A stretch of 37,889 nt of DNA from NCBI RefSeq assembly GCF_002920535.1, contig NZ_PQSS01000071.1, forward strand, positions 1 to 37,889, read 5' to 3'. The stretch is from Streptomyces sp. Ru71. Its GTDB lineage: Bacteria; Actinomycetota; Actinomycetes; Streptomycetales; Streptomycetaceae. The position numbers and the translations under genes were made by a program. Of this stretch, positions 1 to 6,721 are shown one piece after another. Each line of letters begins with the position of its first letter. Position 1 is the stretch's first letter. Below the pieces are notes generated by a model. That model saw only the letters and a list, made by a program, of their open reading frames with translations, made no database searches and had not been told where the DNA came from.

Positions 1-606
1 AAGCTGGAGCAGATCTGCGTCGCCGCGCAGAGCCCGGCCGGCAACATCGAGCAGTCCGCCGAGGACATGCTGCGCGGCTGCGCCCAGCTGCGCCCCAACG
101 CCGCCCGCGCCGAGTACCGGGCCTGGCTGGCCGCCCGCCCCGTGGGCAACGCTGTCACCGAGCTGCTCGACGCCGCCCGCGGTGACGACGCCCTGCTGCG
201 CGGCCTGGCCTTCGAGGCGCTGCGCGTCGTCGGCGCCCCTGCCGAGCCGGACGTCCGTGCCGTCGTCGACGAGCCGACGCTGCGGCCGTACGCCCTGCTC
301 TGGCTGGCCGAGCACGACGGCGTGGACCCGGAGGACGCCCACGAGGCGCTCACCCGTGAGGAGGCCACCTGGCTGTGGGTCGACACCGCCGCCGCCGTCG
401 CCGACCACGGGGAGGCCCCGATGCTGGTACGGCACCTGGAGTCGGCCGTGCAGCCCACCGTGCCGGCCCTGCTCGACGAGGTCCGCGCCGTCGGCCACCC
501 GCGCACGGTGCAGGTCCTGGTCGCCCTGGCCGCCGCCCACCCGGACCCGGCCCTGGCCAAGGCGGTCCGCCGAGCAGCGTTCCAGGTCCACACGGGAGGC
601 AACTGA
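1..606 (+). CDS. Helical-repeat (HEAT-like) protein, 3' part only
   Basis: The reading frame is open from base 1 without a start, so the gene begins upstream of the window; the stop is TGA at 604-606. The visible 201 residues are rich in Ala, Leu, Glu and Arg and read as successive amphipathic helix pairs, for example VTELLDAARGDDALLRGLAF and the later PMLVRHLESAVQP segment. This resembles HEAT or Armadillo-type scaffolds. There is no catalytic motif, signal peptide or membrane segment in the visible part. I do not recognise a specific family, and the HEAT-like assignment rests on helix periodicity read by eye. It is followed by 600 bp of repeat-rich DNA with no gene, so it is probably the last gene of its transcription unit. 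Confidence 0.7.
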   Translation, partial: KLEQICVAAQSPAGNIEQSAEDMLRGCAQLRPNAARAEYRAWLAARPVGNAVTELLDAARGDDALLRGLAFEALRVVGAPAEPDVRAVVDEPTLRPYALLWLAEHDGVDPEDAHEALTREEATWLWVDTAAAVADHGEAPMLVRHLESAVQPTVPALLDEVRAVGHPRTVQVLVALAAAHPDPALAKAVRRAAFQVHTGGN

Positions 607-786
607 ACACCGGGCGCCAGCACGGGCCCCTGCCCGACCGCCGCCGGCCAAGGGCCCGTCGCCTCGCCCCCTGACGCGACGTGCGGCCTCGGTCCGCTGC
701 CCCCAGCCCCTGGCCCGGCCCCCTGTCTCGGCCTCGGGCCGCCGCCGGCCCTGGCTCCCGGTGCCCGGCCTTGGCCCGGGGCCCAC

Positions 787-928
787 CCTCCGGCCCCGCC
801 CACGGCGCGGCGCCGACCGGTTCCGGTCTACGGGCCCGAGCCCTTGCCCCGGCCTAGCCTCCGGCCCCGCCCACGGCGCGGCGCCGACCGGCTTCGGTCT
901 TCGGCCCCGAGCCCTTGCCCCGGCCCAG
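787..928. repeat. 71-bp tandem duplication
   Basis: Two adjacent units, 787-857 and 858-928, both begin CCTCCGGCCCCGCCCACGGC and end in GAGCCCTTGCCCCGGCC followed by a short variable tail. They differ at only a few positions. A third unit appears to begin at 929 but diverges at once. The period of 71 is not a multiple of three, which argues against a coding repeat. Confidence 0.85.
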
Positions 929-950
929 CCTCCCGTGCCTGGCTCGCCCT

Positions 951-1014
951 GCGGCCCTGCGGCCCTGCGGCCCTGCGGCCCTGCGGCCCTGCGGCCCTGC
1001 GGCCCTGCGGCCCT
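951..1014. repeat. 8-bp tandem array, eight perfect copies
   Basis: GCGGCCCT is repeated eight times without a mismatch from 951 to 1014. The array lies about 100 bp upstream of the promoter of the ABC-F gene. Perfect short arrays of this kind change copy number by polymerase slippage, so length may vary between strains; no function can be read from it. Confidence 0.95.
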
Positions 1015-1110
1015 TGCCCCCGGCGCCCGCGGCCCGGCCCTGCCGCTTCGGCCCGCCGCGCGGCGTCCAGCCCGCGTACTCGCCCGGAAAAACTGGTTGC
1101 ACGCGCCCGT

Positions 1111-1116
1111 TAGACT
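1111..1116 (+). promoter_or_regulatory. Candidate -10 element for a leaderless transcript
   Basis: TAGACT fits the actinobacterial -10 consensus TANNNT and ends 6 nt before an ATG at 1123. This is the spacing seen when transcription starts on the A of the start codon. No good -35 is visible; a run of five A at 1088-1092 and GGTTG at 1095-1099 lie upstream. An AT-rich block upstream of the promoter is reminiscent of WhiB7/WblC-controlled promoters, but the spacing is not canonical. Confidence 0.45.
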
Positions 1117-1122
1117 GGGTCC

Positions 1123-1146
1123 ATGGCCATTCTCCTCGCGCATTAG
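1123..1146 (+). CDS. Putative leaderless leader peptide MAILLAH upstream of the ABC-F gene
   Basis: ATG at 1123 followed by six codons and TAG at 1144 encodes MAILLAH. It has no Shine-Dalgarno sequence, and the -10-like TAGACT places the likely transcript start on its ATG, so it could be translated as a leaderless ORF. It ends 60 bp before the ABC-F start. The stop lies at the edge of a hairpin, GACGG 1146-1150 with CCGTC 1156-1160. A second CCGTC at 1174-1178 offers an alternative pairing partner. Ribosome stalling on short upstream ORFs is an established way of inducing ABC-F genes by ribosome-targeting antibiotics in other bacteria; applying it here is inference. Confidence 0.4.
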   Translation: MAILLAH

Positions 1147-1206
1147 ACGGCAGGACCGTCCTCAAGTCGTCCACCGTCACCTCTCTCAGCCCAGGAGTTT
1201 GACCCC

Positions 1207-2805
1207 GTGATCTCCGCCTCCGGTATCGAGCTGCGCGCCGGCGCACGCGTTCTCATCGAGAGCGCCACCTTCCGCGTCACCAAGGGCGACCGCATCGGGC
1301 TCGTCGGCCGCAACGGCGCCGGCAAGACCACTCTCACCAAGGTCCTGGCCGGTGAGGCGCTGCCCGCCGCGGGCCAGGTGGCCCGTTCCGGCGAGGTCGG
1401 CTACCTCCCGCAGGACCCCCGCACCGGCGACCTCGACGTCCTCGCCCGCGACCGCATCCTCTCCGCGCGCGGCCTCGACGTACTGATCCGCAAGATGCGC
1501 GAGAACGAGCAGCGCATCGCCACCGGCAAGGGCTCCACCCGGGAGAAGGCCCTCAAGCAGTACGAGCGCCAGGAGACGGAGTTCCTCACCAAGGGCGGCT
1601 ACGCCGCCGAGGCGGAGGCCGCCACCATCGCCGCCGCGCTGAACCTGCCCGACCGGGTGCTCGGCCAGCCGCTGCACACTCTCTCCGGTGGTCAGCGCCG
1701 CCGTATCGAGCTGGCCCGCATCCTGTTCTCCGACGCGGACACGCTGCTCCTCGACGAGCCCACCAACCACCTCGACGCGGACTCGATCATCTGGCTGCGG
1801 GACTATCTCAAGACCTACCGCGGCGGCTTCATCGTCATCAGCCACGACGTGGACCTGGTCGAGACGGTCGTGAACAAGGTGTTCTACCTGGACGCCAACC
1901 GCTCCACGATCGACGTCTACAACATGGGCTGGAAGCTCTACCAGCAGCAGCGCGAGGCCGACGAGAAGCGCCGCAAGCGCGAGCGGGCCAACGCCGAGAA
2001 GAAGGCCGCCGCCCTCAACGCGCAGGCCGACAAGATGCGGGCCAAGGCCACCAAGACCGTCGCCGCGCAGAACATGGCCCGGCGTGCCGACAAGCTGCTC
2101 TCCGGCCTGGAGGCGGTCCGCCAGTCCGACAAGGTCGCCAAGCTCCGCTTCCCGGAGCCCGCCCCCTGCGGCAAGACCCCGCTGATGGCCGAGGGCCTGT
2201 CGAAATCGTACGGCTCCCTGGAGATCTTCACCGACGTCGACCTGGCCATCGACAAGGGCTCCCGGGTCGTCATCCTGGGCCTCAACGGCGCCGGCAAGAC
2301 CACCCTGCTGCGCCTCCTGGGCGGCGTGGAGCAGCCGGACACCGGCCGGGTCGTCCCCGGCCACGGCCTCAAGCTCGGCTACTACGCGCAGGAGCACGAG
2401 ACCCTCGACCCGGACCGCACGGTCCTGGAGAACATGCGCTCCGCCGCGCCCGACATGGACCTCGTCGAGGTCCGCAAGGTGCTCGGCTCGTTCCTGTTCT
2501 CCGGCGACGACGTCGACAAGCCGGCCGGTGTCCTCTCCGGCGGTGAGAAGACCCGTCTGGCGCTGGCCACCCTGGTGGTCTCCTCGGCGAACGTCCTGCT
2601 GCTCGACGAGCCCACCAACAACCTCGACCCGGCCAGCCGCGAGGAGATCCTCGGCGCGCTGCGCACCTACAAGGGCGCCGTCGTCCTGGTCACCCACGAC
2701 GAGGGCGCGGTGGAGGCGCTCCAGCCGGAGCGGATCATCCTGCTGCCGGACGGCGTCGAGGACCTGTGGGGCTCGGACTACGCGGATCTCGTCGCCCTGG
2801 CTTGA
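1207..2805 (+). CDS. ABC-F family ATPase (ribosome-associated, no transmembrane domain)
   Basis: This 532-residue protein has two ABC ATPase domains in one chain and no membrane segments, the hallmark of ABC-F proteins. These bind the ribosomal E site and act in translation control or in protection from antibiotics. Domain 1 has Walker A GRNGAGKTT (about residue 36), signature LSGGQRRR and Walker B LLLDEPTNHLD. Domain 2 has GLNGAGKTT, LSGGEKTR and LLLDEPTNNLD. Between them, around residues 240-320, is a highly charged Lys/Arg/Glu/Ala linker matching the P-site tRNA interaction motif. The start is GTG with an AGGAG sequence 8-10 nt upstream. With the downstream small HTH gene and crotonase, the trio recalls the mycobacterial neighbourhood Rv1472-Rv1473-Rv1473A, as I remember it. 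Whether this member confers resistance or has a housekeeping role cannot be decided from sequence alone. Confidence 0.95.
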   Translation: MISASGIELRAGARVLIESATFRVTKGDRIGLVGRNGAGKTTLTKVLAGEALPAAGQVARSGEVGYLPQDPRTGDLDVLARDRILSARGLDVLIRKMRENEQRIATGKGSTREKALKQYERQETEFLTKGGYAAEAEAATIAAALNLPDRVLGQPLHTLSGGQRRRIELARILFSDADTLLLDEPTNHLDADSIIWLRDYLKTYRGGFIVISHDVDLVETVVNKVFYLDANRSTIDVYNMGWKLYQQQREADEKRRKRERANAEKKAAALNAQADKMRAKATKTVAAQNMARRADKLLSGLEAVRQSDKVAKLRFPEPAPCGKTPLMAEGLSKSYGSLEIFTDVDLAIDKGSRVVILGLNGAGKTTLLRLLGGVEQPDTGRVVPGHGLKLGYYAQEHETLDPDRTVLENMRSAAPDMDLVEVRKVLGSFLFSGDDVDKPAGVLSGGEKTRLALATLVVSSANVLLLDEPTNNLDPASREEILGALRTYKGAVVLVTHDEGAVEALQPERIILLPDGVEDLWGSDYADLVALA

Positions 2806-2813
2806 TCGAATGA

Positions 2814-2855
2814 GTGATCCACTGGGTATGGATCATTCGGCCGATCCGTGATCCA
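2814..2855. terminator. Three interchangeable inverted-repeat arms after the ABC-F gene
   Basis: GTGATCCA (2814-2821), TGGATCAT (2829-2836) and TGATCCA (2849-2855) follow directly after the stop. The middle arm can pair with either neighbour, giving two mutually exclusive stems of 7-8 bp. No T tract follows. It may be a terminator or a protein-binding site for the HTH gene downstream. Confidence 0.4.
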
Positions 2856-2905
2856 TCATCTGTGTGAGATCTCCTCGTATCGAGGTGTGTCCTACATGCA
2901 TATAA

Positions 2906-2938
2906 CGGCCGCTCTTCCGCTTGTCGGACGAGTGGCCG
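2906..2938. terminator. Long hairpin in the ABC-F / HTH spacer
   Basis: The arms at 2906-2919 and 2925-2938 pair over 14 positions, with one G-U pair and one mismatch, around the loop CTTGT. It lacks a T tract, as many Streptomyces terminators do. It could equally be a leader structure of the HTH gene, whose start is 200 bp downstream. The rest of 2806-3140 contains nothing else I can assign. Confidence 0.5.
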
Positions 2939-3140
2939 TCGCGCGTCTCTGACCTGCCGTTTCCGTTGAGCGCTCGTTCGGTCCTGCGGACGGCCGGGTG
3001 CGGAATCAGCGCCTCCGTTTGTGGGGACGCGCTCCTGTCGTCACAACGGTGTCGCACAGACCTTGCCGAATGGGTGGCCAACCCGCGCCGGAGGGGTGAT
3101 CATGAGGAGACCAGAGCGCACTTCCCATGAGGAGGCACGG

Positions 3141-3362
3141 GTGGCCGAGACTCTGAAGAAGGGCAGCCGGGTGACCGGCGCCGCGCGCGACAAGCTCGCG
3201 GCAGACCTGAAGAAGAAGTACGACGCCGGTGCGAGCATCCGGGCGTTGGCCGAGGAGACCGGCCGCTCGTATGGCTTCGTGCACCGCATGCTCAGCGAGT
3301 CGGGCGTCACGCTGCGTGGACGCGGCGGGGCGACCCGGGGCAAGAAGGCCCAGTCGGCCTGA
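3141..3362 (+). CDS. Small helix-turn-helix protein
   Basis: A 73-residue basic protein. Residues about 20-55 contain ASIRALAEETGRSYGFVHRM, a clear helix-turn-helix of the kind found in sigma-region-4 and resolvase-like DNA-binding domains. The tail (about 57-73) is rich in Arg, Lys and Gly (GRGGATRGKK), suggesting additional DNA contact. I chose the GTG at 3141 because GAGGAGG lies 6-8 nt upstream; an in-frame ATG at 3102 would add 13 residues with a poorer site. It sits between an ABC-F ATPase and a crotonase, an arrangement that seems conserved in Actinobacteria (compare Rv1473A of Mycobacterium tuberculosis, from memory). It probably acts as a small transcription factor; its targets are unknown. 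Confidence 0.85.
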   Translation: MAETLKKGSRVTGAARDKLAADLKKKYDAGASIRALAEETGRSYGFVHRMLSESGVTLRGRGGATRGKKAQSA

Positions 3363-3365
3363 TCC

Positions 3366-3401
3366 CCGGGTGGCCCCTCGGCTCCGATGGTGGCCACCCG
3401 G
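3366..3401. terminator. Hairpin after the HTH gene
   Basis: CCGGGTGGCC (3366-3375) and GGCCACCCGG (3392-3401) form a perfect 10-bp stem beginning 4 nt after the HTH stop codon. There is no T tract. Position and strength favour a terminator. Confidence 0.6.
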
Positions 3402-3426
3402 TCGGTCGACCAGTCGGCCGGGTGGT

Positions 3427-3521
3427 TACTGTGCAGTCACTTACGGATGGCCCGTTCGGGCATCCGGCCGACGGATGCCCACAGGGGCGTCCGCAGTGAC
3501 CGCACGCATCGGAGGCGCCCC
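3427..3521 (+). promoter_or_regulatory. Structured leader of the crotonase gene with alternative hairpins
   Basis: A -10-like TACTGT lies at 3427-3432, which would start the transcript near 3439. Arm A (CGGATGGCCCG, 3444-3454) can pair with arm B (GGGCATCCG, 3458-3466), leaving one bulge. Arm B can instead pair perfectly over 9 bp with arm C (CGGATGCCC, 3472-3480) around the loop GCCGA. Further on, GGGGCG (3484-3489) is complementary to CGCCCC (3516-3521), the bases between the ribosome-binding site GGAGG (3511-3515) and the ATG. The layout is that of an attenuator or a translational switch; no known riboswitch class is recognised. Confidence 0.45.
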
Positions 3522-4325
3522 ATGGCCACGCCCGGCCCGGAACTCGTTCCCCTGCTCGACCAGGACGGCGTACGGCTCACCGTCGACGGCGCGATCGCCA
3601 CGGTGACGCTGACCAACCCGGCCAAGCGCAACGCGCAGAGCCCCGCCATGTGGCGGACGCTCGCCCAGGCCGGCCGGCGGCTGCCGGGCTCCGTCCGGGT
3701 GGTCGTGCTGCGCGGCGAGGGCAAGTCCTTCTCCGCCGGCCTCGACCGGCAGATGTTCACGCCCGACGGGATCGAGGGCGAGCCGTCGTTCATCGACCTC
3801 GCTCGCAGCAGCGACGCCGATCTGGACGCGGCGATCGCCTCGTTCCAGGAGGGCTTCACCTGGTGGCGGCGCAACGACATCGTCTCCATCGCCGCCGTGC
3901 AGGGGCATGCCATCGGGGCGGGCTTCCAGCTGGCGCTCGCCTGCGACCTGCGTGTCGTCGCGGACGACGTGCAGTTCGCCATGCGTGAGACCAGCCTCGG
4001 GCTGGTCCCCGACCTCACCGGCACGCATCCGCTCGTCGGCCTGGTCGGTTACGCCCGCGCGCTGGAGATCTGCGCGACCGGGCGCTTCGTCCTGGCCGAG
4101 GAGGCGGTGAACACCGGCCTGGCCAACCTCGCCGTGCCCGTCGAGGAGCTCGACGGCGCGGTCAAGGACCTGGCCGCCGCCCTGCTCGCCGCTCCGCGCG
4201 ACGCGGTCATCGAGACCAAGACCCTGCTGCGCGGCGCGGTGGACCGCACCTACGACGAACAGCGCGCGGCCGAACGCCAGGCCCAGGCCCGCCGCCTGCG
4301 CGACCTGGCCGGCCTCGGCGAGTAA
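3522..4325 (+). CDS. Enoyl-CoA hydratase/isomerase (crotonase) family protein
   Basis: A 267-residue crotonase-fold enzyme, normal length for the family, which acts on acyl-CoA thioesters in fatty acid or related metabolism. The first oxyanion-hole segment is GKSFSAGLDRQMF (about residues 67-79). The second is QGHAIGAGFQLALACD (127-142), followed by FAMRETSLGLVPD. By comparison with rat enoyl-CoA hydratase, the catalytic Glu144 position is Gln136 here, while the Glu164 position is kept as Glu156. A simple hydratase mechanism is therefore uncertain; isomerase or another crotonase activity is possible. ATG at 3522 is preceded by GGAGG at the right distance. The position next to the ABC-F and HTH genes recalls the placement of echA12 in mycobacteria (from memory). 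Confidence 0.9.
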   Translation: MATPGPELVPLLDQDGVRLTVDGAIATVTLTNPAKRNAQSPAMWRTLAQAGRRLPGSVRVVVLRGEGKSFSAGLDRQMFTPDGIEGEPSFIDLARSSDADLDAAIASFQEGFTWWRRNDIVSIAAVQGHAIGAGFQLALACDLRVVADDVQFAMRETSLGLVPDLTGTHPLVGLVGYARALEICATGRFVLAEEAVNTGLANLAVPVEELDGAVKDLAAALLAAPRDAVIETKTLLRGAVDRTYDEQRAAERQAQARRLRDLAGLGE

Positions 4326-4740
4326 CGCCGCCACGCCCGGACGACGCCCGTGCGGCGCCGCCCCACGCGCGCGTGGCGGTACGGGTGCGCCGCGGGCCAG
4401 TAGGGCGCCGCTGTCTCGGCCGGCTACGGCGCCGATGTCTCGGGTTCACGCCGCCGATGTCCCGCCCGGCCCGCAGACCGACGCCTCAGCCGACCGCCGC
4501 GGCCGGCGCCGCCCCGGCCGGCTGTTCCGCCGGCGCCGCCAGGGCCGCGTCCGTACGGCGCTGCCCCACGCGCGCTTGGCGGTGCGGGACGCCGCGGGCC
4601 TGGGGCGCCGCTGTCTCGGCCGGCTTCGGCGCCGATGTCACGGCCGGCCCGCACACCGACGTCTCCGCCGCTGCGTCGTAGCGCAACGGCGTCCTGGCCG
4701 ACCACGGCGCCGACCTCTCGGCCCGCCCGCCCCCGGCCTC
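4326..4740. repeat. Gene-free spacer with an ~88-bp imperfect direct repeat
   Basis: Copies at about 4349-4440 and 4552-4640 share blocks such as CGGCGC(C/T)GCCCCACGCGCG and GGGCGCCGCTGTCTCGGCC, each ending in GGCGCCGATGTC. Shorter GCCGATGTC echoes lie between them. Translations in all frames are Pro/Arg/Ala-rich with no recognisable pattern. I consider it non-coding; it separates the 3' ends of the crotonase (+) and the minus-strand gene at 4741. Confidence 0.65.
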
Positions 4741-5547
4741 TCAGTCGACCGCCGTCACCAGTACCGCCACCGTCGGGCGCTCCGGCAGTGACTGGGTGAC
4801 CGCTGTGCGCACGGCCCGGGCCACGTCCACGGGCCGGTGGCCGGCGTGCACGGCGATCTCCACGCGCGCGTGCAGGCGCGGCAGGGCGGCCGTGCCGTCG
4901 TGCCCGCGTTCCACCAGGGCCACCGGACGGCCCAACCCGCCCAGTGAACTGGTCAGGCGGGCCACGCCCGGCACCGCGAGCGCCGCGGCGGCGGCCCGCG
5001 CCTCGTCGGTACCGGCGTCGCCGCCGCCCGCCGCCCACGCCGCGCCACCACCGGTGTCATCGCCGCCCGCCGCCCACGCCCCGCCATCACCGGCGGGCTC
5101 CGCGGCCGGCCGGGTCCCGTCCGCGGACTCCGGCTCCGCTCCCCGCGGGTCCTCGTCCAGCAGGGCGACCACCCGCAGGTCCACCTGGGTGACCGCCAGC
5201 CCCAGCCCCTCCGTCGCCGCCGCCGAGAGCGCCGCGCGCAGACGGTCCGCGGCAGCCGGCAGCGGCTCGGCCGCCGTCGCGGAGAACTCCGCCGTCAGCC
5301 GCAGCGGCCCCGGCGGCAGCGCGCTCGGCGGAGCGGGCACGACCGGCTCGGCGGTGTCCGCCGGATCGGCGAGCCCGATCCGCACCCCGCCCAGCAGCAC
5401 ACCCGGCAGGTCCGCACAGGCCCGCCCGAGGAACTCCCGCGCCGCCGTCTCCGCCAGCCACGCACCGTCGAGCGGGCCGCCGAGTGGCAGCAACCTGCCC
5501 AGTCCCAGCCGCTGCCGTACGTCCCGCGTCCACCGCTCCGCTGTCAT
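4741..5547 (-). CDS. Asp23-like protein divergent from the Asp23 operon
   Basis: A 268-residue protein without signal peptide or membrane segments. Close relatives in Streptomyces genomes are, as I recall, labelled nucleopolyhedrovirus P10 family, which is not informative. The C-terminal part reads like an Asp23/Gls24 domain: VPGVARL, then HARVEIAVHAGHRPVDVARA and a final VAVLVTAVD strand. The N-terminal half has the same order (AREFLGRACADLPGVLLG, LRLTAEFSATA, then VTQVDLRVVALL), so I read it as two degenerate Asp23 units. They are joined by a Gly/Ala/Asp-rich linker of 13-residue repeats. ATG at 5547 is chosen for the GGAGGA just upstream; it starts 85 bp from the divergent Asp23 gene, implying a shared control region. 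Confidence 0.75.
   Translation of the reverse strand: MTAERWTRDVRQRLGLGRLLPLGGPLDGAWLAETAAREFLGRACADLPGVLLGGVRIGLADPADTAEPVVPAPPSALPPGPLRLTAEFSATAAEPLPAAADRLRAALSAAATEGLGLAVTQVDLRVVALLDEDPRGAEPESADGTRPAAEPAGDGGAWAAGGDDTGGGAAWAAGGGDAGTDEARAAAAALAVPGVARLTSSLGGLGRPVALVERGHDGTAALPRLHARVEIAVHAGHRPVDVARAVRTAVTQSLPERPTVAVLVTAVD
5012..5090. repeat. 39-bp in-frame tandem repeat inside the Asp23-like gene
   Basis: Units at 5012-5050 and 5051-5090 share the block CCGCCCGCCGCCCACGCC and encode Gly/Ala/Asp-rich 13-residue units (GGAWAAGGDD-like) in the inter-domain linker. The period is a multiple of three, so copy-number change would keep the frame. Confidence 0.8.
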
Positions 5548-5632
5548 TCCTCCAGCCTGCCGCATCACAGGCGCGCGATCGCGGAACCGCACTTACGGTG
5601 GTCGAAGGACGACGATGCGGAAGGATACGGCG

Positions 5633-6106
5633 ATGACCGACATGACGGCCGGAACCCGGGCCAGTACGTCCGAGCTTCACAAGGATTCACAGACCACGCG
5701 GCGCGGCGGCGGTGACCCGGGCACGCGCGGCAAGACGACGATCGCGGACGGCGTCGTCGAGAAGATCGCAGGTCTCGCAGCCCGTGATGTGCCGGGCGTG
5801 CACGCGATGGGCAGCGGGCTGTCCCGCACCCTCGGCGCCGTGCGCGACCGGGTGCCGGGCGGCTCGAAGTCCGTGACCCGCGGTGTGAAGGCCGAGGTCG
5901 GCGAGGTGCAGACCGCGCTCGACCTGGAGATCGTCGTCGAGTACGGCGTGTCGATCGGTGAGGTCTCGCGCGATGTGCGGGAAAACGTCATCGCGGCCGT
6001 CGAACGGATGACGGGACTTGAGGTCGTCGAGGTCAACATCGCTGTCAGCGACGTGAAGCTCCCGGAGGAGGAGGAAGAGGAGCAGGAGCAGCCCCGGATC
6101 CAGTGA
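5633..6106 (+). CDS. Asp23/Gls24 family envelope stress response protein (first copy)
   Basis: A 157-residue soluble protein. After a disordered, charged N-terminus (about 1-35), the Asp23/Gls24 domain runs from IADGVVEKIAGLAARDVPGV (about 39-58) through TALDLEIVVEYGVSIGEVSR to VIAAVERMTGLEVVEVNIAV. The tail is a run of Glu. In Firmicutes Asp23 coats the inner face of the membrane through the anchor AmaP and contributes to the alkaline shock and cell-envelope response. I chose ATG 5633, with GGAAGGA 7 nt upstream, over ATG 5615. It is the first gene of a five-gene unit ending at 7931. A TACGGT at 5594-5599 could be its -10. Confidence 0.93.
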   Translation: MTDMTAGTRASTSELHKDSQTTRRGGGDPGTRGKTTIADGVVEKIAGLAARDVPGVHAMGSGLSRTLGAVRDRVPGGSKSVTRGVKAEVGEVQTALDLEIVVEYGVSIGEVSRDVRENVIAAVERMTGLEVVEVNIAVSDVKLPEEEEEEQEQPRIQ

Positions 6107-6155
6107 CGGCACTCGAACCGACCATCGCGCGGGCTGACGATCTGAGGAGCACAGC

Positions 6156-6341
6156 ATGAGCATGGCCGTGGCCGGCATGATCGCCGGCATGGCACTCGCC
6201 TTCGCCGGGTACTTCGGCGGATTCGGCGCCTTCGTGCTGGTGGCGGCCCTGGGCGCCATCGGCTTCGTGGTCGGCCGCTTCCTGGAGGGCGACCTGGATC
6301 TCGCCGACTTCTTCCGTACCCGCGGTGACCGACGGCGGTGA
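6156..6341 (+). CDS. Small two-TM membrane protein of the Asp23 operon (DUF2273-like)
   Basis: A 61-residue protein with two hydrophobic helices, about residues 4-22 and 25-43, joined by a short Gly-rich turn (YFGGFGAF). It ends in a short charged tail, LEGDLDLADFFRTRGDRRR. Size, topology and position between two Asp23 genes match the small DUF2273 protein found in Firmicutes asp23-amaP operons. A GAGGAGC site precedes the ATG. Its stop codon overlaps the next start (GTGA at 6338-6341), which suggests translational coupling. Confidence 0.85.
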   Translation: MSMAVAGMIAGMALAFAGYFGGFGAFVLVAALGAIGFVVGRFLEGDLDLADFFRTRGDRRR

Positions 6342-6721
6342 CCTCCGTGACGAGTGGAGCCGGTGAGCTCCGTGGGTCCCGGGCCGTCGTGGCGCCCGGT
6401 GAGCGCGGCGCGACACGGATCGCCGACCGGGTCGTCGCCAAGATCGCCGCGCAGGCGGCGCGGGAGGCGATCGGGTCGCTGCCCGAGGAGGCCACGACCC
6501 CGCACGCCACGGTGGCCGTCCACCACAACGCGGCGCACCTGCGCCTGCATCTCGAACTCGACTACCCGACCGACATCGGCGCCCGCTGCGGCGCGGTGCG
6601 TCGTCATGTGGCCGAACGGGTAGGCGAGTTGGTGGGCATGGAGGTTCCGGAGGTCGCCGTCCACGTCGAACGGCTGCACCTGACGGCGGCACACGGCGAG
6701 CCACAGGGGAGGACGCCATGA
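6338..6721 (+). CDS. Asp23/Gls24 family protein (second copy)
   Basis: A 127-residue soluble Asp23/Gls24 domain protein: ATRIADRVVAKIAAQAAREA (about 26-45), the strand segment ATVAVHHNAAHLRLHLELDY, then CGAVRRHVAERVGELVGMEV and PEVAVHVERLHL. It lacks the acidic tail of the first copy and is more divergent. The GTG start overlaps the stop of the small membrane gene, and its own stop overlaps the next ATG (ATGA at 6718-6721), so it is made as part of one coupled operon. Two non-identical Asp23 proteins suggest a mixed coat on the membrane anchors. Confidence 0.88.
   Translation: MTSVTSGAGELRGSRAVVAPGERGATRIADRVVAKIAAQAAREAIGSLPEEATTPHATVAVHHNAAHLRLHLELDYPTDIGARCGAVRRHVAERVGELVGMEVPEVAVHVERLHLTAAHGEPQGRTP

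Larger units (their letters stand above)
607..1110. other. Repeat-rich GC spacer without a credible gene
   Basis: This stretch holds no gene I can support. Open frames exist on both strands only because stop codons are rare in such GC-rich DNA; their translations are Pro, Arg and Ala runs with no fold-like pattern and no ribosome-binding site. It contains a 71-bp tandem duplication and an 8-bp tandem array, listed separately. The promoter of the downstream ABC-F gene lies at its right edge. Confidence 0.7.

Noticed and set aside
951..1014. CRISPR-like array
   Set aside because: The units are 8 bp and contiguous without spacers, so it is a simple tandem repeat.
182..1210. 342-residue plus-strand open frame over the end of the first gene and the spacer
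   Set aside because: It is a frame shadow of the first gene followed by the repeat DNA, with only Arg/Pro/Ser/Ala composition and no start signal.
1186..2697. 503-residue frame antisense to the ABC-F gene
   Set aside because: The composition is typical of antisense to GC3-rich coding DNA, and the sense strand holds a clear ABC-F protein.
4741..5547. Viral P10 protein relationship suggested by a common database label
   Set aside because: The sequence pattern fits Asp23-like domains and the neighbourhood; nothing viral is present around it.
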